Origin: Rhodococcus koreensis
Lineage (GTDB): Bacteria > Actinomycetota > Actinomycetes > Mycobacteriales > Mycobacteriaceae
Assembly: GCF_900105905.1 (NCBI RefSeq)
Contig: NZ_FNSV01000008.1
Span: forward strand, 1 to 64,000
Direction of reading: 5' to 3'
Length of the DNA: 64,000 nt
Shown here: one piece after another, positions 45,780 through 54,748 of the stretch
Layout of the letters: every line of letters begins with the position of its first letter
Position numbering within the stretch: position 1 is the stretch's first letter
Notes under the pieces: generated by a model
Seen by the model: the letters and a program-made list of their open reading frames with translations, nothing else
What the model was told of the DNA's origin: nothing
The model's database searches: none
Program-made: the position numbers and the translations under genes

Positions 45780-47012
45780 TCAGAGTCGTTCGAGGATCAT
45801 GGCCATACCCTGTCCACCACCGACACACATGGTTTCCAATCCGAATTGCGTGTCGCTGGTCTGCAGGTTGTTGATCAGTGTGGTGCTGATCCGGGCTCCG
45901 GTCATGCCGAACGGATGCCCCAGCGCGAGTGCGCCACCGGAGATGTTGAGCCGGTCTTCGTCGATCTTCAACGCGCGTGCGGAGGCGAGCACCTGAACAG
46001 CGAAGGCCTCGTTGATCTCGACGAGATCAATGTCAGCGATGGACATGCCGGCAATGGCGAGTGCCCGGATCGATGCCTCGACCGGGCCGAGGCCCATGAT
46101 TTCTGGTGACAGCCCGGACACCGCAGTCGAGACGATGCGGGCCAACGGGGTCACGCCCAGTTCGGTGGCCTTGGCGCCGGACATGATTATCAGAGCGGCG
46201 GCACCGTCGTTGAGCGGGCAGGCATTGCCCGCCGTCACCGTTCCGTCGGGGCGGAACACCGGCCGAAGCCGGCTCACCGCCTCGTAGTTGGTGCCGCGTC
46301 GTGGTCCGTCGTCGGTTGCGACCACGGTGCCGTCGTGCCGGATCACCGGGGTGATCTCGCGGTGATAAAACCCGCTGTCGATGGCGTGCTCGGCGCGATT
46401 GTGGCTCCGCACCGCCCAGCGGTCCTGCTCTGCGCGAGAGATCCCGGTGAGCTGGGCGACGTTCTCCGCGGTCTGGCCCATCGGGATGTAGACATCGGGC
46501 ATCAGAGTCTGCTCGCGCGGGTCCACCCAGCGTTCGGGGTCGGTGCCGGACCGCCGCTCGGTGCGCTTCTGGGCGTCGGCAAAAAGCGGGTTGTGTGTGT
46601 TCGGCCACGAATCTGAGCTACCGCGATCGAAGCTGGACACCGACTCGACGCCGGCCGAGATGAACACCTCCCCTTCCCGGGCCCTGATCGCGTGGAATGC
46701 CATGCGCGTGGTCTGCAGGGAGGACGCGCAGTAACGCGTGAGGGTGGTACCCGGCATGAAGTCGTAGCCGAGCTGCACGGCGACGGCGCGGGCCATGTTG
46801 AATCCCTGCTCGCCGCCGGGTCGGCCGCAGCCCAGCAGCAGGTCGTTCACCTCGGCGGGATCGAGTTGGGGCACCTTGTCGAGGGCTGCGCGCACCATCT
46901 GCGCGACCAGGTCGTCCGGTCGCATGCCGGCGAGTGAACCCTTGACGGCGCGGCCGATCGGTGAGCGGGCCGCGGAAACGATGACGGCATCATCGGGGCG
47001 TACGGAAGACAC
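45780..47012 (-). CDS. Acetyl-CoA acyltransferase (thiolase)
   Basis: Degradative-type thiolase of about 410 residues. The acylated cysteine is in TRYCASSLQT, the histidine in GGALALGHPFGMTGAR, the second cysteine in CVGGGQGMAM, and NEAFAVQ is present. GTG 47012 (VSSVRPDD) has AAAGGTG upstream; an in-frame GTG at 47021 is the alternative. It follows the frameshifted maoC by 12 bp. Cleaves the 3-ketoacyl-CoA made by the FadB-type enzyme. Confidence 0.93.
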   Translation of the reverse strand: MSSVRPDDAVIVSAARSPIGRAVKGSLAGMRPDDLVAQMVRAALDKVPQLDPAEVNDLLLGCGRPGGEQGFNMARAVAVQLGYDFMPGTTLTRYCASSLQTTRMAFHAIRAREGEVFISAGVESVSSFDRGSSDSWPNTHNPLFADAQKRTERRSGTDPERWVDPREQTLMPDVYIPMGQTAENVAQLTGISRAEQDRWAVRSHNRAEHAIDSGFYHREITPVIRHDGTVVATDDGPRRGTNYEAVSRLRPVFRPDGTVTAGNACPLNDGAAALIIMSGAKATELGVTPLARIVSTAVSGLSPEIMGLGPVEASIRALAIAGMSIADIDLVEINEAFAVQVLASARALKIDEDRLNISGGALALGHPFGMTGARISTTLINNLQTSDTQFGLETMCVGGGQGMAMILERL

Positions 47013-47024
47013 AGGAATCACCTT

Positions 47025-47471
47025 TTATTCGGAGGGGATGAACGTGAGGGTCTCCGCGATGCACACCGGTGTGGCTATGCCCTCGCCTTCGAGACCGTCG
47101 CGGTGGAGGTCGGGCCCAGCCCGGTATCGGTGCGTTCGATCGCGTCGAGGCGCAGGGCGGCGCACACCCGCGTTTTCACCGGGCGTGTGCCGGGAAACCG
47201 CACCCGGCCCAGCCTGTAGTTGAGGCGACGGGGCACCGATGATCTCTGACGGCTCTGGGACATCGCCTCGACGAGCGACGCCGTGAGGTATCCGTACGCG
47301 ATCGTCGCCCCGATCGGAGTCTGTGTCGCCCGGTGCGCATCGGTGTGGTCCTCTATTGCGTCGGCGAATCGGTCGAACCGTTCCTGGTCGATGGTCAGCT
47401 AAGTCGGTGGGGCCGAGGGTGACCCCGGCCAGCTCGTCCAGGTCTGCCACGACCACCACGGTCGCGGTCAT
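47025..47471 (-). pseudogene. MaoC-like enoyl-CoA hydratase, frameshifted
   Basis: Hotdog-fold acyl dehydratase broken by two single-base shifts. The start MTATVVVVADLDELAGVTLGP is in one frame. From about 47400 homology continues in another: LTIDQERFDRFADAIEDHTD, GATIAYGYLTASLVEAMSQS, LNYRLGRVRFPGTRPVKTRV with the family's D-x4-H catalytic region. Near 47085 it returns to the first frame (TPVCIAETLTFIPSE). The ATG overlaps the ligase stop (ATGA). As read, the product would be truncated; the hydratase half of the FadB-type enzyme or the hotdog domain of the ligase could compensate. Confidence 0.8.
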
Positions 47472-50083
47472 GTGTCGCTTCTGTTCTGCAGCCGGGATCT
47501 GTCCAGTGGGCCGTCGCCGACGGCGACGAAAATGGTCGTCCCGTCACCGGTGTGGGCGGTGAACTGGCACCGGGCGCGGCCGCCGACCTCGTGTATCCGG
47601 GTGTGGAGGGTGACGGCATCGCCGGTCAGCGCGTTGCCGACGAACTTGGCGCTCAGCCGGCCACTGCGCGCCCAGTCCGGCAGCGACGACAACCCAGCCA
47701 TCACCTGCGCCGCCCGTTCGAACACGTACATGCCTTGCAAGATGGTTCCGCCGAACAGTTCGCGCGCTGCAACCGGATCGGTGTGAACGGGGCCGGCGGT
47801 TGCGGTTGCGCCGCCGAAGGCGTCCAACAGTGGCTGGGTGACAGCGAACGCAAGACTGTCGGTGACCTCGAACTCGTCGTGGATCTCCGGCTGTTCTGCG
47901 AACAGCCCGAGATCGCTCACCACCTGAGGTTCAGTGTCGGGTTCATCGGTGTGTCCGGGGAAAACGAACGTCTTGAATGCCGACAGTGCATGGACCGGTC
48001 CGCTGAACGCCTGGTACTCGAGCACCAAATGGCGTTTGCCACGCCGGATCTGCTTGTCGGCCACCCTCATCTGCACCCGGCCCGGCTCGTCGGGTGCGGC
48101 GAACCCGTGGAACACCACGGTCTCCTTGCCGTGCACGGTGCCCAGCGGCAGATCGACCAGCGCCTTGACCGCGTGCAGGGTGTTCAAGGACAGAGGCGGC
48201 CGGGTGTTGTCGGTGTAGACCCTGTGCCCCGGATCGGCCGCGTCCGCGTACTGTCGGGCTTGATCTGTCGTGAAGGCGGGCCAGAACTCGCTGAGAGATT
48301 GACCGACGGCCAGTTCCTCCCACCTCCGGGGCTGCGCGGTCAGACGCGACTTGTGGACCTTGCCGGTCGCCGTCATCGGCAGCGCGGGCAGTACCCGCAT
48401 CGTGGGCACCTTGTAGGTGGCCATGTGCTCCCGCGCCCAGGTGCTCAGGGTGCCGCTGTCCAGGTCGTGGCCGCGCCGCAGTTCGACGTAGGCAACCACC
48501 TCCTGTCCCCTCGTCTCGTGGGGCGCGCCGACCACGGCGACGGCCTGAATCGATGGGTGACGCGACAGCAGGTGCTCGACCTCGCTGGGAAACACACTCA
48601 TCCCGTTGACCTTGATCATGTCCTTTTCGCGGCCGAGGTAGTGCAGGTAGCCCTGGTCGGACAGCTTGCCTGTGTCGCCGGTCAGCAACCATCCGTGGTG
48701 GGTGACCTCGGCGCTGGCCTGTGGTGCATGCCAGTAGCCATCGAAGGCTGCGGGTGTGCGGAGGGCGATCTCTCCGGTCTGGCCCATCGGTAACGGCTCG
48801 TGGGTGGCACGGTCCAGGATCAGGATGTCGGTTCCGGGCATGGGGAGCCCGCAGAACACCGGCTCGCTGTTCAGGTCGAGATCACCGTCGTGCATGCCGG
48901 TGGTGAAGGTGTTGGACGTGTGCGACTCGGTCATGCCGTATCCGGCCTCACGCAGGATGCCGGCACCGGCGGTTTCCTCGTCCCACCGCCGCCGGATATC
49001 GATCGACAAACGCTGGGAGAACGACATGCACCGCAGATGCTGTAACGACGTCAGGTTGCGGGCGTCGGCCTTGGCGGCGTCGAGCAGTTCGAGATAGTTC
49101 TCGACGACCCCACTCATCGCGGTCACGCGATAACTTTCGATGGCCGCCAGCGCGGCGCCCACGTCCCAGCGCGCCAGCAGCACAATCGTCGACCCGGACA
49201 GCAGTGGGGCGAGGATGCCGGTGTTCTCACCGGAGATCCAGAACACCGGGGTGTGCGACATGACCGTCTCGTGTGTGGTGTCGGACGGCGTTTCCGGCAG
49301 GATTCCCCACGCGGCAGCACAGTTGGCGCCCGCATAGACCATATTGCGTTGGGTGTGTCTGCACCCCTTGGGCAAGCCGGTGGTCCCACCGGTGTAGTTC
49401 AGCGCGGCAAGCGCATCGGGATCCTCACGCCGGTTCTCGACGGCGGGCCCGGTGACCAGTTCCTGCCACCGGCTCGGAAATTTCTGCGCGCCGGTGTGCG
49501 ACCGCAAAATCTCCGGCAGCGGCAGGGTCGGCTCGGCCGGGACCAGTTCCTGCACATCGACCGGCACGATCTCGCGCACCGTCCGGAACGCCGCCACGGT
49601 GGCGATGGGTACCAAATGGCTGGCCGCGACCAGGATGCTGATTTGGGCGTCGTCGGCCTCGTACTCGAGTTCGCCGCGCTTGAACATCGGATTGACCGGT
49701 ACGTGCACGGCCCCGGCCTTCAGCGTGCCCAGCATGAGGACCAGGAACTGGGGGCAGTTCGGCATGAAGACCCCGACCCGTTCGCCCGCGGCGACACCGT
49801 TGCGGTGCAACCAGCCAGCGAATCGATCGCTGTACTCGTCGAGTTCGGCATAGGTGATGTCGGTGCCGTAGTACCGGATGGCCACCCGGTCCGGTGTCCG
49901 GCGGACCTGATCGGTGAAACACTGGGTGAAGGTCCGGTGGAGAAACCGCTCCGGCAGCTCCTTCGGCATCTCCGGCGGCCACACTCGTTGCTGCGCTGCC
50001 CGGATGGTCGCAAGCCGCGCCTCTGCCATCGCCGTCCAACGTTCGGCAGTTCGCTGCACCGGGTTGAGGGTCGATTCAGACAT
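47468..50083 (-). CDS. Acyl-CoA ligase fused to a C-terminal hotdog (MaoC-like) domain
   Basis: Protein of 871 residues. Residues about 1-545 are an ANL-superfamily ligase: the P-loop ALNYTGGTTGLPKGCRHTQ, EAGYGMTESH, GWLLTGDTGKLSDQGYLHYLGR, IKVNGMSVFPSEVE and the catalytic lysine in PMTATGKVHKSRL. After a linker (about 545-570) a second part of some 300 residues looks like a double hotdog: FWPAFTTDQARQYADAADPGHRVYTDN and later FGGTILQGMYVFERAAQVMA, which is close to the MaoC/FAS1-dehydratase pattern. Fusion of these two activities is uncommon. ATG 50083 is chosen; GTG 50092 is possible. First of a tightly coupled operon. Confidence 0.85.
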   Translation of the reverse strand: MSESTLNPVQRTAERWTAMAEARLATIRAAQQRVWPPEMPKELPERFLHRTFTQCFTDQVRRTPDRVAIRYYGTDITYAELDEYSDRFAGWLHRNGVAAGERVGVFMPNCPQFLVLMLGTLKAGAVHVPVNPMFKRGELEYEADDAQISILVAASHLVPIATVAAFRTVREIVPVDVQELVPAEPTLPLPEILRSHTGAQKFPSRWQELVTGPAVENRREDPDALAALNYTGGTTGLPKGCRHTQRNMVYAGANCAAAWGILPETPSDTTHETVMSHTPVFWISGENTGILAPLLSGSTIVLLARWDVGAALAAIESYRVTAMSGVVENYLELLDAAKADARNLTSLQHLRCMSFSQRLSIDIRRRWDEETAGAGILREAGYGMTESHTSNTFTTGMHDGDLDLNSEPVFCGLPMPGTDILILDRATHEPLPMGQTGEIALRTPAAFDGYWHAPQASAEVTHHGWLLTGDTGKLSDQGYLHYLGREKDMIKVNGMSVFPSEVEHLLSRHPSIQAVAVVGAPHETRGQEVVAYVELRRGHDLDSGTLSTWAREHMATYKVPTMRVLPALPMTATGKVHKSRLTAQPRRWEELAVGQSLSEFWPAFTTDQARQYADAADPGHRVYTDNTRPPLSLNTLHAVKALVDLPLGTVHGKETVVFHGFAAPDEPGRVQMRVADKQIRRGKRHLVLEYQAFSGPVHALSAFKTFVFPGHTDEPDTEPQVVSDLGLFAEQPEIHDEFEVTDSLAFAVTQPLLDAFGGATATAGPVHTDPVAARELFGGTILQGMYVFERAAQVMAGLSSLPDWARSGRLSAKFVGNALTGDAVTLHTRIHEVGGRARCQFTAHTGDGTTIFVAVGDGPLDRSRLQNRSDT

Positions 50084-50165
50084 GTGGACCACCAGCGCCC
50101 GTCACGACCGTCGTCCGGCCCGTGAGAAGGTTCAACAGTTTACCTTTCTTGTGGTTCGACATGGG

Positions 50166-51584
50166 TCAGCCCACCGCGACACGTTCACGCGTGCGGGAGA
50201 AGGCGAACAGGTGCCCGAGCGCGCGGGCGGCGTGGGCACCGTCGCTGAAAGTCGGCACCCCGGCTCGACGCAACGCCTTGCGAGGTGCGCCACTGCCGCC
50301 GGTCCACACGACGACCATCGGCTTGGACGTCGCCGCGTAGGACGTGACGATGGTGTCGACGATCGCGGTGCTGTCACGTTCGGCGTTACCCAGCAGCACA
50401 GCAATCATGTCCGTGTCGGGGTGGTCGGTGACAACGTGCAGAACCCGAGACAGGATCGTCGGATCCTTGATGAACTCGGCGGTCATGTCGATCGGATTCC
50501 GCGACGACCCATACGACGGGATCTCGGCGGTGATCGGTGCCCGCCACTCGCTGGGCAGCTCGTCCACGCGAAGGCCTGCATCGTGCGCATCATCGGTCAT
50601 CAGGACGCCCGCGCCGCCCGACATCGACACAGCGGTCAGCCGGTTGCCGTCAGGCGTGCGGCCCGCGGCGAACACCTGGGTGGCGTCGACGGCCTCGCTG
50701 AGGGTGCTGACCTGCACGAACCCCAGGTCATGCAGACGACCCGCCGTCTCTGTGCCCGATACGCCGGCGGAGCCGGTGTGCACCTTCGCCGCCGCCGCCC
50801 CCGCTTCGGTACGCCCAGACTTGAGTACGATAACCGGCTTGGTGGTGCGCTGCGAGGTCTGGCTCAGCTGCTGCAGTGCCCGCGGCGCATTGAGGGCTTC
50901 GAGGTACATGACACCGCTGCTGACGTCGGAACGCTCGAGTAGGGAGCTCAGGAGCTCGGCGGCGGTCACGTCGACCTCGTTGCCGGTGTTGGCCAGGTAT
51001 CCAACCCCCAGACCGTGATCGAGCAAAAGACTATAGAGATAGGTTGCCATCGCTCCGCTCTGGGCGACAACAGCGATAGGCCCGTCGTGAAGCTCCAGCC
51101 CGGTGTCCAAGACGGAACTGAACGTCAGCGCCGCACCAGTTTTGGCGCCGATGACGCCGAGGCAGTTGGGGCCGAGGACCCGGATGCCGGTCCGGTGGCA
51201 GAGGGCGGCGACCTTTTCCTGCAGCTGCGTGCCGCGCTCGGTTTCGGCGAATCCGGACGCGAACACGATCGCGGCCGGAATGTCGGCGGCGGCGCACTCC
51301 TGGAGGGCACCCGGCACGTCGGCGGCGGGGACGGCGAGCACCGCTAGGTCGATGTTCCCATGCGGGTATGCGCCAACGCTCGGATAGGCGCGCAGGGCTT
51401 GGACCGTGCCGCGGTTCGGGTTGATCGGGATGACCTCGCCGGTGAAGGCGCTGCGGTTCAGGAAGTCGATCACCCGACCGGACAGCTTGCGGGGATCATT
51501 CGAGGCGCCGACAACCACGACCCGGCGAGGCGAAAAGTAGAGGTCGCAGAGCGGACGCTGCGATGTGACGTGAGCGACGTTCAT
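50166..51584 (-). CDS. CoA-binding, ADP-forming acyl-CoA synthetase-like protein (alpha part only)
   Basis: Protein of 472 residues with the succinyl-CoA-ligase-like modules: a CoA-binding Rossmann domain (RRVVVVGASNDPRKLSGRV, then GFAETERG, RVLGPNCLGV) and two ligase-CoA-type domains (GPIAVVAQSGAMATYLYS, NTGNEVDVTAAELLS, VKSGR-type KPVIVLKSGRTEAG). The ATP-grasp domain of the full ADP-forming enzymes is absent and no gene for it is nearby. It may need a distant beta subunit or act as a CoA-binding accessory. First on the minus strand after the promoter shared with gntR. Confidence 0.82.
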   Translation of the reverse strand: MNVAHVTSQRPLCDLYFSPRRVVVVGASNDPRKLSGRVIDFLNRSAFTGEVIPINPNRGTVQALRAYPSVGAYPHGNIDLAVLAVPAADVPGALQECAAADIPAAIVFASGFAETERGTQLQEKVAALCHRTGIRVLGPNCLGVIGAKTGAALTFSSVLDTGLELHDGPIAVVAQSGAMATYLYSLLLDHGLGVGYLANTGNEVDVTAAELLSSLLERSDVSSGVMYLEALNAPRALQQLSQTSQRTTKPVIVLKSGRTEAGAAAAKVHTGSAGVSGTETAGRLHDLGFVQVSTLSEAVDATQVFAAGRTPDGNRLTAVSMSGGAGVLMTDDAHDAGLRVDELPSEWRAPITAEIPSYGSSRNPIDMTAEFIKDPTILSRVLHVVTDHPDTDMIAVLLGNAERDSTAIVDTIVTSYAATSKPMVVVWTGGSGAPRKALRRAGVPTFSDGAHAARALGHLFAFSRTRERVAVG

Positions 51585-51591
51585 GTCAAAA

Positions 51592-51604
51592 ATTTAATAA
51601 AATT
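51592..51604. repeat. 13-bp AT-rich repeat, copy 1 (CoA-synthetase promoter)
   Basis: ATTTAATAAAATT, 8 bp upstream of the ATG at 51584, identical to 51803-51815. AT-rich part-dyads like this are typical GntR/FadR operators; on the minus strand it also supplies a TATTAAAT box for a leaderless or near-leaderless start. Confidence 0.55.
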
Positions 51605-51802
51605 CTTCGTCCAGGTCAACCCTAGCCCCGTCGCGAGCTCCGCGGAGCCGCAGCGGCACCTGAGGGTCCTCCGCTCCACCGCAGGGCTGGATAACCTTCG
51701 CAGCGACTGCTATATGCGCAGCTAAATAGCTATTTTGGACTCGACGCCGCGGAGACGCTTCCGCCGAAACGTGGCTCTTCCGGGGGCGTCGAAGTCCGTC
51801 AG

Positions 51803-51815
51803 ATTTAATAAAATT
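51803..51815. repeat. 13-bp AT-rich repeat, copy 2 (gntR promoter)
   Basis: ATTTAATAAAATT, identical to 51592-51604, about 60 bp upstream of the proposed gntR start. The pair brackets the divergent promoter region and suggests joint control by the regulator. Confidence 0.55.
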
Positions 51816-51858
51816 TGACTCGGGGGTGAGCGGATTCAAAAAATTGGGTCGCGTTCCT

Positions 51859-51864
51859 TATAAA
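51859..51864 (+). promoter_or_regulatory. Possible -10 box for a leaderless gntR transcript
   Basis: TATAAA ends nine bases before GTG 51874 and no ribosome site precedes that GTG, as expected if the mRNA begins at the start codon. An upstream in-frame GTG at 51826 would place coding sequence over the AT-rich repeat flank. Confidence 0.4.
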
Positions 51865-51873
51865 GTTCTAGGT

Positions 51874-52620
51874 GTGAGTACCTCCGTGTCTACGTCAGTC
51901 ACGCCACCTGTTGACCAACCCGCCACGTCGGCGGTGGAACCCACGTTGCCCAAACAGGGCAGAGGTCAGCTCAGTAACGCCATCGCTGAGCGCATCCGGT
52001 CGAGGATCCTGTCCGGGGTATACAAACCCGGCCAGTTCCTGCGACACGAAGAGCTGGCCGCTCAGGCCGGTGTGAGCAACACGCCCGTTCGAGAGGCGCT
52101 GCTGGGGTTGAGCAAGGACGGCTTCGTCCAACACGCCTCCCGTCGTGGTTTCGTCGTGTTGCCGCTGCGTCGCCGGGACATGGAGGACCTATACGAACTG
52201 CATGCGCAGATATCAGCCACTCTCGCCCAACGTGCGACCAGAGCGATCACCCCCCGAAAATTCGAGGAGCTGTCGGAGATCCAGGCACGATTCGAGGAGG
52301 CCCTGGCGGCCCGTGAGTACGGCGAACTGGAACGGCTCAATGATGAGTTGCATCGCCATATCAACCGCATCGCCGACTCGCCGAAGCTGGGCTGGACGTT
52401 GGTGACACTACTCAAGTACATCCCCAAGCGGGACTACGCCGATATCGACGGACTTGCCGCGATGCAAGCCGAACAGCACCGCCAGATCCTCGCTGCCATG
52501 CACGAGGGTGACGCCGAGGGGGCCTACCGGGCTATGTACGAGCACAGCTCACTGGCCATGGGCGAAATTCTCAACGAACTCGAACGGCTCGGTGTACTCC
52601 AACCGCAGTCCGCCCATTGA
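51874..52620 (+). CDS. GntR-family regulator, FadR/FCD subfamily
   Basis: Regulator of 248 residues from GTG 51874. The winged helix (LSNAIAERIRSRILSGVYKPG, EELAAQAGVSNTPVREALLGL, GFVQHASRRGFVVLPL) is followed by an FCD ligand domain of about 140 residues (DLYELHAQISATLAQRA, LNDELHRHINRIAD with the metal/ligand histidines, EQHRQILAAMHEGDAEGA). Divergent from the CoA-synthetase/ligase operon and therefore its likely repressor, with an acyl-CoA or organic acid as ligand. Confidence 0.9.
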   Translation: MSTSVSTSVTPPVDQPATSAVEPTLPKQGRGQLSNAIAERIRSRILSGVYKPGQFLRHEELAAQAGVSNTPVREALLGLSKDGFVQHASRRGFVVLPLRRRDMEDLYELHAQISATLAQRATRAITPRKFEELSEIQARFEEALAAREYGELERLNDELHRHINRIADSPKLGWTLVTLLKYIPKRDYADIDGLAAMQAEQHRQILAAMHEGDAEGAYRAMYEHSSLAMGEILNELERLGVLQPQSAH

Positions 52621-53084
52621 AAATCCGCCCGGCGGACCCGCACGGCTGCGCAGGAACTCCGCACGCCGGGCGACCATGGTGTGCCGTGAGTTTTGCGCAG
52701 TGTTGTGGTTGACGACTACGCGGCCGAAGCATGTGTCGGTTCACGACTGGGTCCGGTCACCAAGGACGGCAGCGACTCGCCTGCGCTGAGGTTTCCGGCG
52801 CGTCCGGATATGCGGCCAGCGTAGGGGCAGCCGATGCCGGCCGACTGGCGATGGCGATTCGCTCGACCGACGACCGTCCGGGCTCGATGAGCTGAACAGT
52901 CTTGAACGGCCATCCTGCGATCTGACGTGATGCCGGGTGGGTGTGGATCGAACTGGACCAGCACGTTTCGGTAGTCTGAGGGGCGCTCGGCCGTAAGGCC
53001 AGCAGCACGCGTGGGAGCACGTCCTGGTTTGGTCACCGGTACATTCTGCTCCTGCGGTTGACCCGCCCTTCGGGGTTGGGTCCG
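52621..53084. other. Intergenic region at the boundary of the catabolic and plasmid/defence parts
   Basis: About 460 bp without a supportable gene on either strand. Minus-strand frames at 52716-53124 have no family pattern and no ribosome site. Gene style changes here from catabolic operons to small plasmid-type genes. Confidence 0.35.
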
Positions 53085-53127
53085 AGCGTGGCAGGCCGTC
53101 AATTGGGACACTCACGCCTGCCACGCT
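53085..53127. terminator. 12-bp inverted repeat upstream of the ART-like gene
   Basis: AGCGTGGCAGGC at 53085-53096 pairs perfectly with 53116-53127, 19-nt loop, ending 40 bp before the next GTG. Could be a terminator facing either way or a plasmid regulatory site. Confidence 0.4.
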
Positions 53128-53166
53128 TCGCCGTATCAGGGTTGTTCGGCTCAGGGGGGAGATCTG

Positions 53167-54042
53167 GTGGCGTACAACGTGAGCCCGGACGCGCCCCCGA
53201 CTCGGCTGGATCCGGAGGCCGGCACCAGCACCACCCCGGTGGCCAAGCCCGCTGGCTACCGCCCGACCGCCACGTACAACGACCGTGCCCAGGAGCGTGA
53301 CTCGGCGCGGGATCTGGACCGGATGGTCGAGGACGCCGAGTTCACCCGCGCCCGCAAGGACCTCGAGCGCGCCTTCCCCCGTGCCACGGTCCCGGAGGTA
53401 TCCGAACGCAAACGCCGGGAGTTGCCGATCCCGGATTCGATTCGCCTGCCGCCGAGTTCACGCCAGCGCAAGGTCCGGTCGGTCAACAAACATAGGGCGC
53501 AGTCGGCGTTGCCGAAGGTCGGCTACACCGCCGTGCAGACTCTGGTCAGCGACCTGGAGCGCTGGAGCACCGTGGGGGAGGCGTTGTCGACGGCGCGCGG
53601 TGACGCGCAGCAGCTGGAGGAGAAGATGCGCTCGCAGGTGCAGCGGGTGGACCGGGCGATTCAAACCGCGGAACGGTTCAACGACCGCGGTCACATCGTG
53701 TACTGCGCGGTCACGCTCCCGCATGCGGTGCCGCAGGAGGCGGTCAACCTGCCCTCGACGCTGCAGCCGGGCTCGTGCCTGGACTTCGACCGGCACACGA
53801 TGGCCACCCACGCGATTCATCAACTCGATCAGACGCTCGGGAAGCGGGATGTGGTGTTCGAGATCGAGACCGGCCGGGGCATGTATCTGGGCCGGTCGGA
53901 TTCGGTCGACGACACCGCGCACCTGTTGCCGCGGGGGATGCGGTTCGAGGTGGTCTCCGCCGGGGAGGGGCGCTACCGTCGCCCGGACGGCAGCATCGGC
54001 CGGCGGATGATCGTGCAGCTGAGGGACATCACCGAGGACTAG
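53167..54042 (+). CDS. ADP-ribosyltransferase-like fold protein, catalytic residues degenerate
   Basis: Protein of 291 residues. Residues about 1-110 are low-complexity, charged and proline-rich. From about 125 the pattern follows the R-S-E class of ADP-ribosyltransferases: RAIQTAERFNDRGHIVYCAV at the place of the 'YRG' arginine, HTMATHAIHQL at the place of the STS motif, then VVFEIETGRGMYLGRSDSVDDTAHLLPRGMRFEVVS, where the last part is the usual end with 'E-x-E-LLPRG'. Here the Arg is Cys and the ExE is DDTAH, so classical catalysis is doubtful. GTG 53167 has GGGGGAG upstream. Coupled to a small gene behind it. Function unknown. Confidence 0.55.
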   Translation: MAYNVSPDAPPTRLDPEAGTSTTPVAKPAGYRPTATYNDRAQERDSARDLDRMVEDAEFTRARKDLERAFPRATVPEVSERKRRELPIPDSIRLPPSSRQRKVRSVNKHRAQSALPKVGYTAVQTLVSDLERWSTVGEALSTARGDAQQLEEKMRSQVQRVDRAIQTAERFNDRGHIVYCAVTLPHAVPQEAVNLPSTLQPGSCLDFDRHTMATHAIHQLDQTLGKRDVVFEIETGRGMYLGRSDSVDDTAHLLPRGMRFEVVSAGEGRYRRPDGSIGRRMIVQLRDITED

Positions 54043-54052
54043 GAGGTTGGAG

Positions 54053-54262
54053 ATGGGACTGTTCACCGACGACAAGGGTCGGCCCGAGTTGGTCGTGCAC
54101 CCGGACATCCTGCTCGGGCGTGCGACTTTCCGGCCGGTCGACGACGAACCCGAGCCGGAGGAGACACCGAAGCAGCGTGCCCGACGGGAGTTGAAGAAGC
54201 GGATGACCGAGGAGCGGCTGGCGAAACAGAAAACCGGAGACACCGACCCCGAGAAGAGTTGA
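54053..54262 (+). CDS. Small charged protein
   Basis: A 69-residue protein starting MGLFTDDKGRPELVVHPDIL, with an acidic middle (DDEPEPEETPKQ) and a basic helix (RARRELKKRMTEERLAKQK). The ATG at 54053 is 10 bp after the ART-like gene and has GGAGG upstream, so both are co-translated. No family recognised; a partner of the ART-like protein is possible. Confidence 0.6.
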   Translation: MGLFTDDKGRPELVVHPDILLGRATFRPVDDEPEPEETPKQRARRELKKRMTEERLAKQKTGDTDPEKS

Positions 54263-54344
54263 ACGCCTCCGGCTCATCCTGTGCATCCGCAGTAGCTGAT
54301 TCTAACCTCCCATCGCGAAAACACTAGAAAGCAGGGGTGATCCC

Positions 54345-54629
54345 GTGGATCAACGACCAGCAACGAATGAAGAACTCCGTCCCCAGGAATTTGAGGACCG
54401 TGAGGAGTGGTGTACCCGTGCGGAACTGCGCGACTGGGGCTACACCGATGCGGGCATCGACCAGCTCTTCGGTCCGGAAACCACCGGGCCCGGCGGGGTC
54501 ATCGGCTGGGCGCGCGCTCACGTCGACCATGTCGAGGACACGGTCGTCGCCCCGGCTATCCGGCTGGTGCGGGAGGGATTCGTGGACTCGGAAGCAGTCA
54601 CCGACGTTCTCAGCAGGGCGTTTATGTGA
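54345..54629 (+). CDS. Hypothetical small protein
   Basis: A 94-residue acidic protein from GTG 54345 with AGGGG upstream. It contains WCTRAELRDWGYTDAGIDQL, which resembles a short helix-turn-helix, then VIGWARAHVDHVEDTVVAPA. No family recognised. It converges on cysH, whose stop lies 120 bp further. Confidence 0.55.
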   Translation: MDQRPATNEELRPQEFEDREEWCTRAELRDWGYTDAGIDQLFGPETTGPGGVIGWARAHVDHVEDTVVAPAIRLVREGFVDSEAVTDVLSRAFM

Positions 54630-54748
54630 TCTCGGGTTCGCCGGAGCCGTCAATCTCGACCGCCCGGGGACGTGTCGTCTCCGCAGGACCGCGGGCAACT
54701 GTCGGTGTCGCAGACCCCGATCGTGGGGCACGCCTCGGGGTCGAGGTA

